From the NCBI RefSeq assembly GCF_022538115.1, contig NZ_JAKZAL010000005.1, positions 124,001-188,000 on the forward strand: a stretch of DNA of 64,000 bases, given 5' to 3'. Positions 53,301 through 62,624 of the stretch are shown piece by piece. Under the pieces are notes generated by a model, which was not told the origin of the DNA, ran no database searches, and saw only the letters and a program-made list of their open reading frames with translations. The first letter of the stretch is position 1. The number at the start of each line of letters is the position of its first letter. The DNA comes from Cognataquiflexum rubidum (GTDB taxonomy: Bacteria; Bacteroidota; Bacteroidia; Cytophagales; Cyclobacteriaceae). The translations under genes and the position numbers were made by a program.

Positions 53301-54824
53301 ATGAAACCCTTTCATCTCCTCTTTTTCTCCTTGATCCTCCTCCTTTCATGTGGAAAGAAAGAAACGGAAAAGGCATCTCCAAAGCCTCCAAACATCCTCT
53401 TTTTGATAGCCGACGATTGGTCTTATCCACATGCCGGCGTCTATGGTGATCGGGTGGTACGGACACCCACTTTTGACAGACTTGCCAAAGAGGGCGCTTT
53501 GTTTACCAATGCCTATACCGCCTCCCCGTCCTGTTCCCCTTCCCGCGCCTCGATTTTGCTTGGAAGATATCCACACCAAAACGAAGCCGGAGGAAATCTT
53601 TGGTCAGAGTTTCCTGCCCAATATCCCACCTATGTCAGCATCCTCGAACAAGCCGGTTATTTCACAGGTTCCACTCGCAAAGGTTGGGGACCGGGAGAAT
53701 TTTTGGTCTCCGGCCTCACCCATAATCCTGCGGGAAAGCAATTTGAAGACTTCAAGACCTTTTTGGACCAAAGACCCAAAGACCAACCTTTTACCTTTTG
53801 GTTTGGTAGCAGCGACCCGCACCGCGAATATGAAACCAATACCGGAATCCAAAGCGGCATGAAGTTGACTGATGTCGTTGTTCCTAGGTTTTTTCCTGAC
53901 AATGACTGTGTGCGGAATGATATCCTGGACTATTATTTTGAGATAGAGCGTTTTGACAGGGAATGTGGACAACTTATCTCCCAACTCGAAGCGATCGGTG
54001 AACTCGACAATACCATCATCGTGATGACAAGTGACAACGGCATGCCTTTTCCCCGTGCCAAAGCCAACCTCTATGACTTAGGCACCCGCATGCCCTTGGT
54101 CATCCGATGGCCTGCCAAAGCCAAAGCCGGAACTGTCATCGACGATTTTGTGAATTTTGTGGACTTTGCCCCGAGCTTTATCGAGGCAGCAGATCTGCAA
54201 GTCCCTGACATGAGTGGACAATCCCTTTGGGCCCTATTGGAAGGCAAAAAACAAGACCGGAATCAGGTATACCTCGAGCGCGAACGGCATGCCAATGTAC
54301 GCAAGGGCAACCTCAGCTATCCCATGCGGGGAATAAGAAACCACCAATACCTCTATATTTGGAATCCCATGCCCGAGCTCAATCCCGCCGGAGACCCAAG
54401 AGTCCACCAATCCGTCGGCCAATATGGAGATGTGGACCATTCCATCACAAAGTTTCTCATCATGCAAATGGAAGGCATATCCAAACCCGGGCAACCTGAT
54501 TATTTTGCCCTTTCCTTTGGCATCAGGCCTGAGGAGGAATTGTATGATGTGGTCAAAGACCCCTATCAATTAAACAACCTAGCTGCCGAACCTGAATCCC
54601 AAGCTGTCAAAGAACAGCTGAAAACCCAACTATTGGCTTGGATGACCGAAACCGGAGACCTCAGGGCCACCGATCCGAAATCCACCTATTGGGATCAACT
54701 GCGCTACACGCCAAACTACCAAATGGAAGATGCCCCCATCCAACAACGTATCGAAGCCTACCGCATCCTACCTCCATTTGGAAAGGATAGTAAGGAAGGG
54801 ATTGGGTGTTTGGAGGAGTTATGA
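53301..54824 (+). CDS. Sulfatase (arylsulfatase-type), exported lipoprotein
   Basis: The ATG at 53301 gives 507 residues with a lipobox (ILLLSC); the earlier frame adds 14 residues. The N-terminal NILFLIADDWSYPHAG metal site and the sulfatase signature with Cys78 in SPSCSPSRASILLGRY fit the formylglycine-forming C-x-P-S-R motif. Later motifs include VMTSDNGMPFPRAKANLYD and TRMPLVIRWPAK. It cleaves sulfate esters, probably from polysaccharides, outside the cytoplasm. No formylglycine-generating enzyme or anSME gene is in the window; the GldJ-like protein lacks the needed cysteines. Single gene before the Wadjet cluster. Confidence 0.93.
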   Translation: MKPFHLLFFSLILLLSCGKKETEKASPKPPNILFLIADDWSYPHAGVYGDRVVRTPTFDRLAKEGALFTNAYTASPSCSPSRASILLGRYPHQNEAGGNLWSEFPAQYPTYVSILEQAGYFTGSTRKGWGPGEFLVSGLTHNPAGKQFEDFKTFLDQRPKDQPFTFWFGSSDPHREYETNTGIQSGMKLTDVVVPRFFPDNDCVRNDILDYYFEIERFDRECGQLISQLEAIGELDNTIIVMTSDNGMPFPRAKANLYDLGTRMPLVIRWPAKAKAGTVIDDFVNFVDFAPSFIEAADLQVPDMSGQSLWALLEGKKQDRNQVYLERERHANVRKGNLSYPMRGIRNHQYLYIWNPMPELNPAGDPRVHQSVGQYGDVDHSITKFLIMQMEGISKPGQPDYFALSFGIRPEEELYDVVKDPYQLNNLAAEPESQAVKEQLKTQLLAWMTETGDLRATDPKSTYWDQLRYTPNYQMEDAPIQQRIEAYRILPPFGKDSKEGIGCLEEL

Positions 54825-54963
54825 CGATAGGAATTCGGATTTATAGAAATCTTTTATTTCTAAAATACTCCTTGTATTTCGTTTATTACCGTTTAAAACT
54901 TATTGTTTCTTACTAAATATGGTTTAGATTTAAGCTTCAAAATATTCAATTAAGAAGTCTCCA

Positions 54964-56424
54964 ATGAACTCAGCCCAATCAATCGAAGATATTCTTGAAA
55001 ATTCACCAAGCGTTGAGATTTTGACTCTTAGGAATAGACAATTAATACTTATGTTTCTTTTGAGTATTTTTAAAGATTCTTTAGGAGTTATCTCATATGA
55101 AAATATTCATTCTAGACTTGCAGATTTTTTAGAATTTAAACAAGTTGATAAAGATGAAGAAAGTGATATTGAGATTAATGATACTTATGAAATTAAGGCA
55201 AAGAAATACCTTCAGAATTGGACAAACAGAGGTTTTTTGACAAACTACCAGGATGAAACAGGGGAAATATTTTACGAGCTTTCCTCCCATTCGAGCAAGA
55301 CAATTGATTGGCTTTCAAGTCTTAAAAAGGAAGAATATGTTGGAACTGAATCCAAATTCAAAAATATTTTTAGCCTTTTAAAGGAACTAGTAGAGTTCAC
55401 TAATGATGATGCTGAAAAAAGAATCCAATTACTTGAAGACAAAAAACTGGAAATAGAACAGCAAATTCAAAGGATAAAAATTGGAGAGGACGTTAAAGTT
55501 TTTGAAGAATTTGAAATTGTTCCAAGGTTTAATCAGCTTAATCAATCAGCCAAAGAACTCTTATCAGACTTCAAAGAAGTTGAAGATAACTTTAAAGGAA
55601 TCACAAAAGGAATTTATCAAAAACACACTGAAGGAAGACTGACTAAAAGTGATATTCTTGAGTTTACTTTTGAGGCTTTAGACGAATTGAAAGAGAGCCA
55701 ACAAGGCAAAAGCTTTTATGCCTTTTGGTCATTCCTTTTAAATCCAGGTCTACAATTGGAATGGGAGAACCTTACCAAAGAGCTTTATTCCACATTAAAT
55801 GAAATAGGAATCCCGGTGAACGACCTTTTCCTAAAAGGTATGAAAAATCATTTGTGGACTTCTGGACAAAAGGTTTATAAAGCAAATGATAAGATGGCTG
55901 AAAAACTCAGCAGAATAATTAGAGAGAATGAAGCCTCGAAATCAGAAGTTACAAAAAACACCATTCAAGAAATCAAAAAATCACTTTTAGAATTAAGTAA
56001 ATCAAAGAAAAGACCTGAGCTTTCTTTTGAGTTAGAATCAGACTTTGAAATAAGCATTCCTTTTGAAAGAAAACTCACTTTTGAACAAACAGAAGAGCAA
56101 ACATATAACTCACGTCCAAAACTAGCAGATGAGGATATTGCTAAATCAAATCACCTTAATAAACTTTTTTCACAATCAAACATTGACAAAGACCTTCTAA
56201 GGAGAAGGATAAAAGAGGTATTGAGAAACAAATCTCAAACTACTATTCATGAAGTAATAGAAAGAAATGGGGGAATTGAAAAAGGCTTACCTGAATTATT
56301 CGGCTATATCGGAGTGGTGAAAGATTTTAAATATTCTATAAGCACAGAAAAGACACAAAGAATTTTGTTTGATGCTGAGAAAAATAAGTCAATTCAAATA
56401 CCAGAAATAATTTTAACTAGATGA
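54964..56424 (+). CDS. jetA: Wadjet anti-plasmid protein JetA (DUF3375, kleisin-like MukF/MksF relative)
   Basis: The 486-residue protein resembles JetA of type I Wadjet (DUF3375). It has an N-terminal winged-helix-like part (LILMFLLSIFKDSLGVISYE, NWTNRGFLTNYQDETGEIFY), a long helical middle, and a C-terminal part ending KTQRILFDAEKNKSIQIPEI. Kleisin-like JetA links the SMC-like JetC ATPase to JetB and JetD. It is the first gene of the cluster, preceded by about 140 bp of A+T-rich DNA, and its last codons overlap jetB by 4 nt. The composition is markedly A+T-rich compared with the sulfatase gene just before it, consistent with transfer. The identification leans on family memory plus context. 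Confidence 0.85.
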   Translation: MNSAQSIEDILENSPSVEILTLRNRQLILMFLLSIFKDSLGVISYENIHSRLADFLEFKQVDKDEESDIEINDTYEIKAKKYLQNWTNRGFLTNYQDETGEIFYELSSHSSKTIDWLSSLKKEEYVGTESKFKNIFSLLKELVEFTNDDAEKRIQLLEDKKLEIEQQIQRIKIGEDVKVFEEFEIVPRFNQLNQSAKELLSDFKEVEDNFKGITKGIYQKHTEGRLTKSDILEFTFEALDELKESQQGKSFYAFWSFLLNPGLQLEWENLTKELYSTLNEIGIPVNDLFLKGMKNHLWTSGQKVYKANDKMAEKLSRIIRENEASKSEVTKNTIQEIKKSLLELSKSKKRPELSFELESDFEISIPFERKLTFEQTEEQTYNSRPKLADEDIAKSNHLNKLFSQSNIDKDLLRRRIKEVLRNKSQTTIHEVIERNGGIEKGLPELFGYIGVVKDFKYSISTEKTQRILFDAEKNKSIQIPEIILTR

Positions 56425-57002
56425 ACAATTTAGAAAAGAATATAAAACCATATTCAAAGGCAATTGTAAAGTTATTGAAATCGCCTGTTGAACGAACCTC
56501 TTCTGTTTGGGAGGATTTGGTGAATTATCAATTAGAAATTCAGGAATATATTAGTCTAATAGGACTAGAGCTTATTGTAAAAAAAGATGAGGGATTTGCC
56601 TTTGTTAAACAATTTGAAGATAGTGAAGGAAATTCACTTGGCCTAGTAATGAGGAGACAAATTGGTTTTGAAACATCAATAATTCTAGTGGTTCTTCGTC
56701 AATCTTTAGAAGAGTTTGACAATAATCCTACACAGTTTCAAGTTTCTGAGAAATTTATAACTGACACTGAGATTAAGGAAGAACTGGAACTTTTTCTACA
56801 AGAGGGTTATAACAGGCTGAGATTTTTAAAAGACTTGGATAAGTATATAAAAAACGTTGTTGATTTAGGGTATTTGAAAGATGTTAGTAAGAAAGATAAT
56901 GAGAAGAAATACCAAATTCATAGGATCATTAAGGAAAAAATAACGCTAGATATTTTACATGAATTTAAAATCAAATTACAAGAGTTCGTTGAGTCTATTT
57001 AG
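56421..57002 (+). CDS. jetB: Wadjet protein JetB (DUF4194, MukE/MksE-like)
   Basis: The 193-residue winged-helix protein has VKQFEDSEGNSLGLVMRRQI, TSIILVVLRQSLEEFDNNPT and YLKDVSKKDNEKKYQIHRII near the C terminus, matching DUF4194/JetB. JetB binds the kleisin JetA in the condensin-like complex. It overlaps jetA by 4 nt (ATGA) and jetC by 44 nt, so translation of the three is coupled. Confidence 0.87.
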   Translation: MNNLEKNIKPYSKAIVKLLKSPVERTSSVWEDLVNYQLEIQEYISLIGLELIVKKDEGFAFVKQFEDSEGNSLGLVMRRQIGFETSIILVVLRQSLEEFDNNPTQFQVSEKFITDTEIKEELELFLQEGYNRLRFLKDLDKYIKNVVDLGYLKDVSKKDNEKKYQIHRIIKEKITLDILHEFKIKLQEFVESI

Positions 57003-60000
57003 CACCAGTTCTGATAAAGCTGGTTTCAGACTTCAATATATGGAAGTTTATAACTGGGGGACATTTCACGAGAAGATTTTCAAGATTAATCCACAGGGAA
57101 ACAATTCCTTGTTAACAGGTGCTAACGCTTCTGGAAAAAGCACATACATTGATGCTCTTTTAACTTTATTAGTACCAGTTAAAAAAGATAGATTTTACAA
57201 CCAATCATCTGGAGTTGACAAAAAAGGTGATAGAACCGAAGAAACCTATGTTTGTGGGAACTATGGAAATATTCAAAGAGAAGGTGAACTTAGTACATCA
57301 ACACAATCACTTAGGGATAAATCCACATATTCAGTTATCCTTGCTTCATTTTCCAACACTAACCAAAAGAATATTACACTTTTTCAAGTAAGGTGGTTTT
57401 CTAATGGTGAACTAAGAAGGTCCTTTGGAATTGCTCACCTTCAACTAGAAATAGAGAGGGATTTTAGTGATTTTGATAGTAAAGGAAACTGGAAAAAACG
57501 TTTAGAAAAAGTATACAATTCAAATACCAAAACAAAGAAAATTGAATTTTGGGATGGACCGAACTCCTACGCAGAAAAAATTGCTATCTTATTTGGTATG
57601 CGTTCTACAAAAGCACTTAGTTTATTTAATCAAGTAGTTGGTGTTAAAGTGTTGGACGACTTAGATGATTTTATCAGAACCAATATGCTTGAAGAGCAAA
57701 ATGCCGAAGCAGAATTCATTCAGCTAAAAGAAAGCTTTTTGACTTTGATGGATGCAAAAAATAATATTGAAAAAGCAAAAGAACAAATCGCTCAACTTTC
57801 TCCAATAAATGAAATAGCAGAAAAACTTTATAAAATACAGTCTGAATTAATCAGATTGAATACAACTAATGAACTTAGTGTTTATTGGTTTGCAAAAAAG
57901 AATGAAGATCTTGCTAAAAAGGAACTTTTCAAGTGTAATGAAAGACTCGAAGAACTTAAAATCGAAATCAATCAATTAAGAGCGAAAGAAACAGAGTTAG
58001 GGGATGAAGTCGCAGATTTAAAAGTTCAAATAAAATCTGACGAAGTTGGCAATCAAATAGAGAAGCTAAAGGCTGAGATAAGTAGGCTGGAAAAAAGTCG
58101 GGATGCAAGAAAAACCAAACTTGACCAATACAATAAATTAGCGCAAAATCTTGAGTCCAATACGAACCCAAGTGAAGAAACATTTAAGGCAAATAGAGAA
58201 AAGGCTAGTAAGAAAAAATCTGAATTGGAATTAAATAGACAGGAAATTGATGAAAAATTGAGATTATCTAAAAATAAACGAGATGATTTAACCAATCAAA
58301 TCAATGAAGACATTGAAACTATCAAATCTCTTCAAAAGAATAAAAACAATATTGCTGGACGAGAAGCGGAAATAAGAGATGACATTTTAGAACATATTGG
58401 TGCCACTATGGAAGAAATTCCGTTTATAGGAGAGCTTATAAAAGTCCGAGAGGATGAAAAAGATTGGGAGCTTTCGGCAGAAAAGATTCTTCACAATTTC
58501 GCTTTACGCCTTATCGTTCCTGAAAAATACTATAATAAGGTTAACGATTATGTAAATAGCACCAATTTAAAAGGTAGAATAACCTACCAAAGATTCAGGG
58601 GTTTTACCTCATTAGCAAATATGAGGAATAAAAACATTGCCCAAAACGCCATAATCAATAAATTAGAATTTAAACCAAAAAGCATTTATTCAGATTGGCT
58701 TGAAGATATCATTGTAAATCAATACAATTATGCTTGTGTAAATGATTTAAAGGAGTTTGGTTTATATGAAGAAAAAGCTATCACTAAAGAAGGACTTACA
58801 AAATTTGCAAAAGGGAAACACGAGAAAGACGATAGACCACATATATCAAAGAAAGAAAACTTTGTTTTAGGTTGGGAAAATAAAGACAAGATTAAATTAC
58901 TCCAAACCGAAATAAAGAACCTTCAAGAAAAGGAAAGATTAGCATTACATGAGAACCGACAAATTGAGCAAAGTATTAAAACATTAGAAATTCAGAAAGA
59001 ATTCTATTCCGACCTTTTCAAGCTCTTCACAAAGTATGATGACATAGACTGGAAAACCTTTGCAGAACAAATTCAAGAGAAAGAAGGTCAAAAGGCTGAA
59101 TTAGAAAAAACAAATAATTTAGTTCAAGCTCTTCAAAAACAATTGGAAGAAGTTAAAGGAAAATTAATGCAACTTTCTGAAGTTGATTTATTTAATAAAG
59201 GACAAGAAATCTTTACCCAGAAAAAACAGATTGAGGATTTAAATTTAGAGATAATAGAATCCAATAAAATTCTTCAAATAACAGGAATTGTAGACACTAC
59301 AGAATTTGAAAACCAAAACCCTGACTTAGAAAAGATTGAATATTCAAATTTAAAAAACACACAAAAGGAATTTCAAAAAGAGCTTTCAATAAGACTGTCT
59401 GAATTAGATAAAGATAAGCGGCTAAATGAGGATGAAGTTAAACTAAAAATCAATGCCTATAAGCAACCATCCCAAGAAATCACATACAAATTTAAAGACT
59501 GGCGTTCAGATGTGAGCCGACTTCCAGAATCAACGCATTTAGAATTCATCAGTGAATACCAAACACTACTCAAACAGCTGGTAAATGACAACTTGCCAAA
59601 ATTTGAAAAAAGATTCAATGAGTACTTGCAAGAAACTATCATCAACAAAGTTGCTGACTTTAGAATGTTCTTTGAAAATTGGTCTGATTCAATCAAGGAC
59701 AACATCAGAATATTAAATGATGCTTTAAGGGAAATTGATTTTAGAGATAAGGATTTCAAAACCTACATTCAAATTGTAGCCCCAAACCGAATTAGTGATG
59801 AAGTAAAAGAATTCAGAACAATGCTAAACAATGCCATTCCAAATATTAGAGTTATTGAAGCTTCAATTGAGGGTAGGAAAAATCACTTTAATAATAACAT
59901 AGAGCCACTAATTACCAAATTAGAAAAAGAAGATTGGCGAAAGAAAGTGATGGAAGTTAGATCATGGTTTAGTTATAAAGCTGAGGAATTTTATAAAGAA

Positions 60001-60387
60001 ACAAACGCCAAGTTCAAGACCTACGAAAATATGGGCCAACTTTCTGGCGGGGAAAAGGCGCAGTTAACTTATACCATTTTAGGTTCGGCTATTGCTTACC
60101 AATTTGGTTTAACAAAAGAAGGCTTGCAGAGTAACTCCTTCAGATTTATTGCAATAGATGAAGCCTTTAAGGCACAAGATGAAGACAAAGCAAGATATTT
60201 GATAACTCTTTGCAAACAACTTCATCTTCAACTATTGGTAGTTACACCGAGCGACAATATTCACATTGTAGAAAATGACATTTCGTTTGTTCATTTCGTT
60301 GAACGAAAAGAAGAAAAGTATTCTTGGCTTTACGATATGCCAATTGAACAGTTCAAGGAAGAAAAAGCAAATTTCGTTCTTCAATGA
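56959..60387 (+). CDS. jetC: Wadjet protein JetC (SMC-like ATPase, MukB/MksB relative)
   Basis: The 1142-residue ATPase keeps the type I N terminus AGFRLQYMEVYNWGTF, which supports the start at 56959 although it overlaps jetB by 44 nt (a Met at 57040 would cut this segment). The Walker A is GANASGKST at residues 54-62. Two long coiled coils surround a hinge-like centre (about 500-670). The ABC signature LSGGEK is at 1028-1033 and Walker B FIAIDEAFKAQDED has D1067/E1068. JetC extrudes DNA loops and, with JetD, identifies small circular plasmids for cleavage. All catalytic motifs look intact. Confidence 0.93.
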   Translation: MNLKSNYKSSLSLFSTSSDKAGFRLQYMEVYNWGTFHEKIFKINPQGNNSLLTGANASGKSTYIDALLTLLVPVKKDRFYNQSSGVDKKGDRTEETYVCGNYGNIQREGELSTSTQSLRDKSTYSVILASFSNTNQKNITLFQVRWFSNGELRRSFGIAHLQLEIERDFSDFDSKGNWKKRLEKVYNSNTKTKKIEFWDGPNSYAEKIAILFGMRSTKALSLFNQVVGVKVLDDLDDFIRTNMLEEQNAEAEFIQLKESFLTLMDAKNNIEKAKEQIAQLSPINEIAEKLYKIQSELIRLNTTNELSVYWFAKKNEDLAKKELFKCNERLEELKIEINQLRAKETELGDEVADLKVQIKSDEVGNQIEKLKAEISRLEKSRDARKTKLDQYNKLAQNLESNTNPSEETFKANREKASKKKSELELNRQEIDEKLRLSKNKRDDLTNQINEDIETIKSLQKNKNNIAGREAEIRDDILEHIGATMEEIPFIGELIKVREDEKDWELSAEKILHNFALRLIVPEKYYNKVNDYVNSTNLKGRITYQRFRGFTSLANMRNKNIAQNAIINKLEFKPKSIYSDWLEDIIVNQYNYACVNDLKEFGLYEEKAITKEGLTKFAKGKHEKDDRPHISKKENFVLGWENKDKIKLLQTEIKNLQEKERLALHENRQIEQSIKTLEIQKEFYSDLFKLFTKYDDIDWKTFAEQIQEKEGQKAELEKTNNLVQALQKQLEEVKGKLMQLSEVDLFNKGQEIFTQKKQIEDLNLEIIESNKILQITGIVDTTEFENQNPDLEKIEYSNLKNTQKEFQKELSIRLSELDKDKRLNEDEVKLKINAYKQPSQEITYKFKDWRSDVSRLPESTHLEFISEYQTLLKQLVNDNLPKFEKRFNEYLQETIINKVADFRMFFENWSDSIKDNIRILNDALREIDFRDKDFKTYIQIVAPNRISDEVKEFRTMLNNAIPNIRVIEASIEGRKNHFNNNIEPLITKLEKEDWRKKVMEVRSWFSYKAEEFYKETNAKFKTYENMGQLSGGEKAQLTYTILGSAIAYQFGLTKEGLQSNSFRFIAIDEAFKAQDEDKARYLITLCKQLHLQLLVVTPSDNIHIVENDISFVHFVERKEEKYSWLYDMPIEQFKEEKANFVLQ

Positions 60388-61535
60388 TAAATCCAAGCGA
60401 AATTAAAGATAAAGCAGGCAAAAAGTATATTTCGTTTCTTCAATCAATGATTGAGGAAAAACATTTCACGCAGCTTGAAATTCGTGGTGATAAAAGTTAT
60501 CCAAAATCATCATTATCTGAATTTGAAAAAGAGATTCTTCTCTTAATCAGTCAATCAAAAGAAAAAAAAGGTTTTGGCTACACATTAGATTTTCAAAAGG
60601 TAAAAACCAAATATTTAGGAACTCAAGACTTACCCATCGCAATCTATTTCGACACAGAGAAGGACTTGTTAAAATATTTGGGCAAAGAGAAGGAAGCGGA
60701 ACTTTTCAAAGGAAATTGTGAAAGAATTATCTCCACCTTTCCTGAATTAAGGAATTGGGTTATAAAACATCCTTCAAGGATAATACAAAATCAAAATGAA
60801 TGGGAAAGTATTTTAAAAGTTTGCATGTTTTTTAAGCAGATTCCAAAACCGAATCTTTATGTTAGGGAATTGCCAATAAGTGTTCACACAAAGTTTGTTG
60901 AGAGAAATCAGAGTATAATAAAAGAACTTCTTGATGTTCTCATTCCTGAATTTTTAGATCCTCAAGAAAAATCATTCGAAAAAAGATTTTATTTGAAATT
61001 TAGTGAACCTCAAGTCCGATTTAAAATACTCGACAAAGAAATTAGTAACAATTATTTTTCAGGTCTTGACGACATTGCTATTCCAATAAGCCAATTTGAA
61101 AAACTGAATCTGCCCTTACAAAAAGTGATTGTTGTTGAAAACAAAACAACTCTTTATACTACTTTAACACTTCCAAGAATGGACAAGACTATTGCAATTT
61201 TTGGAAGCGGATACAGTGTCTACAATCTTAAGAACGTTAACTGGTTTGCAAATCTCGAATTGCTTTACTGGGGAGATATTGACGTTCAAGGCTTTGAAAT
61301 TTTATCTCAATTTAGAGGTTATTTTTCTCACACAAAAAGCGTGTTAATGGACAAACAAACCTTTGACAAATATTTTGAAAATGATTCCGGTACATTAACA
61401 AATCTAACTACACAACTTAATCTTACTGACTCTGAAGAAGAGCTTTATAATATTTTGAAAACTAATAATTGGCGACTAGAACAAGAAAAAATCCCTTTTG
61501 ATTATGTCGCAAATCATTTTTTGCATTGGTCTTAA
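60384..61535 (+). CDS. jetD: Wadjet protein JetD (DUF3322-DUF2220 Toprim nuclease)
   Basis: The 383-residue protein has the N-terminal helical region with FPELRNWVIKHPSRIIQNQN (DUF3322) and a C-terminal Toprim fold: the glutamate strand VIVVENKTTLYTTL, IFGSGYSVYNLKNV and the metal-binding YWGDIDVQGFEILSQFRGYF. Toprim E and DxD residues are present, so the nuclease should be active. JetD cuts plasmid DNA after JetABC recognises it. It overlaps jetC by 4 nt. The next gene starts only 12 nt after its stop. Confidence 0.92.
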   Translation: MINPSEIKDKAGKKYISFLQSMIEEKHFTQLEIRGDKSYPKSSLSEFEKEILLLISQSKEKKGFGYTLDFQKVKTKYLGTQDLPIAIYFDTEKDLLKYLGKEKEAELFKGNCERIISTFPELRNWVIKHPSRIIQNQNEWESILKVCMFFKQIPKPNLYVRELPISVHTKFVERNQSIIKELLDVLIPEFLDPQEKSFEKRFYLKFSEPQVRFKILDKEISNNYFSGLDDIAIPISQFEKLNLPLQKVIVVENKTTLYTTLTLPRMDKTIAIFGSGYSVYNLKNVNWFANLELLYWGDIDVQGFEILSQFRGYFSHTKSVLMDKQTFDKYFENDSGTLTNLTTQLNLTDSEEELYNILKTNNWRLEQEKIPFDYVANHFLHWS

Positions 61536-61547
61536 TTTTTGTGACGT

Positions 61548-62624
61548 ATGAATTTTCCCCACTCTGAAAAATTACCAATCCACATTTTAGCGGCCTGTTT
61601 TAACAAAACTGTTGCGACTTATAAATTTTATTGGTTCCTGTCAATACTTCAAGAACTTGAAAAAGGGAAGACATTAATAAATAAGAGATCTTTGTTTGCA
61701 AGAATGCTTTCAAACTCCTGGTACACGGCCAATTATTTCAATTTGTCTTATGGAAAAAGCGATGTTTTGAAAAATCAAATTTCGGCTATCTCAGAAATCG
61801 AAAACATACCAATTCATTTCGAAAGGGAAAAAGTTTTTCGATTGATAAATGAAAGCAATAACAAGAAGACAATAAGAATTTTAACTCATTTCGATAATCA
61901 GGTGCCACATTGGTTTTTATCACCTTGGTTTGAAGGTTTAATCGGAACAGACAGTGAAAAGAAAAAGAAGATTTATGAATTAAATGCTGATAAAAAAAGA
62001 ATGTGTCTTTATTTTCTCAAAAAGGAAGAAATAGAAATAAACCCTGAATGGGTTGACTACCTATTGGAAAATACCAAGTTTTTAAAATCGTTTTGTTATT
62101 GGAATCTTACCTTGTTTTTTCAAAAACACAATCCAAACATTCCTGATATAGCCAATAAAATCATAAAGGATGCGCAGCGACCCAAATTAGATAAGCAAAG
62201 AAAAGATTTTTGGAATTTGGTATTTAAGGAAATTCCAGAGAATAAAATAAAATGTATTTATACAAACGAGATGATCTCAATCGAAAATTATGCGGTTGAG
62301 CATTTCGTTCCCCATAGTTTTGTTGCTCATGATTTAATTTGGAATTTAATCCCTGCTAGCCCTAAATTTAATTCTTCAAAAAACAATCGATTACCTCGTT
62401 TTGAATCTTTTTTTGAAGATTTTTTTAATACCCAAATTTCCGGATTGAATATTATCTGTCAAAAGCATCCAAGGAATAAGTTGTTGGAAGACTATCTCAC
62501 TATTTGTTCTGAAATGCCTACGTCGGAAAGTATTTTAAAACCAGAGTTCAAAATTAAGTTTCAAGAAACAATTAAACCTCTCATCACCATTGCTTCAAAC
62601 AATGGCTTTCAATTTTTACCATGA
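61548..62624 (+). CDS. HNH-type endonuclease domain protein, downstream of Wadjet
   Basis: The 358-residue protein has a long uncharacterised N-terminal part (about 1-230) and an HNH-like core: CIYTNEMISI starting at C236, then EHFVPHSF with H252 and H256, IWNLIPASPKFNSSKNN with N266, N275 and K278. The usual paired zinc cysteines are mostly missing (one C remains), yet the His-Asn core order is kept. Some nuclease or nickase activity is plausible. It begins 12 nt after jetD and overlaps the methyltransferase-HIT gene by 4 nt, so it sits in the same transcript. I do not know a described role for it with Wadjet. Confidence 0.8.
   Translation: MNFPHSEKLPIHILAACFNKTVATYKFYWFLSILQELEKGKTLINKRSLFARMLSNSWYTANYFNLSYGKSDVLKNQISAISEIENIPIHFEREKVFRLINESNNKKTIRILTHFDNQVPHWFLSPWFEGLIGTDSEKKKKIYELNADKKRMCLYFLKKEEIEINPEWVDYLLENTKFLKSFCYWNLTLFFQKHNPNIPDIANKIIKDAQRPKLDKQRKDFWNLVFKEIPENKIKCIYTNEMISIENYAVEHFVPHSFVAHDLIWNLIPASPKFNSSKNNRLPRFESFFEDFFNTQISGLNIICQKHPRNKLLEDYLTICSEMPTSESILKPEFKIKFQETIKPLITIASNNGFQFLP

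Noticed and set aside
53423-53431. TTATCCACA 9-mer inside the sulfatase gene
   Set aside because: Isolated and coding (part of a conserved SYPHAG segment); not evidence for an origin.
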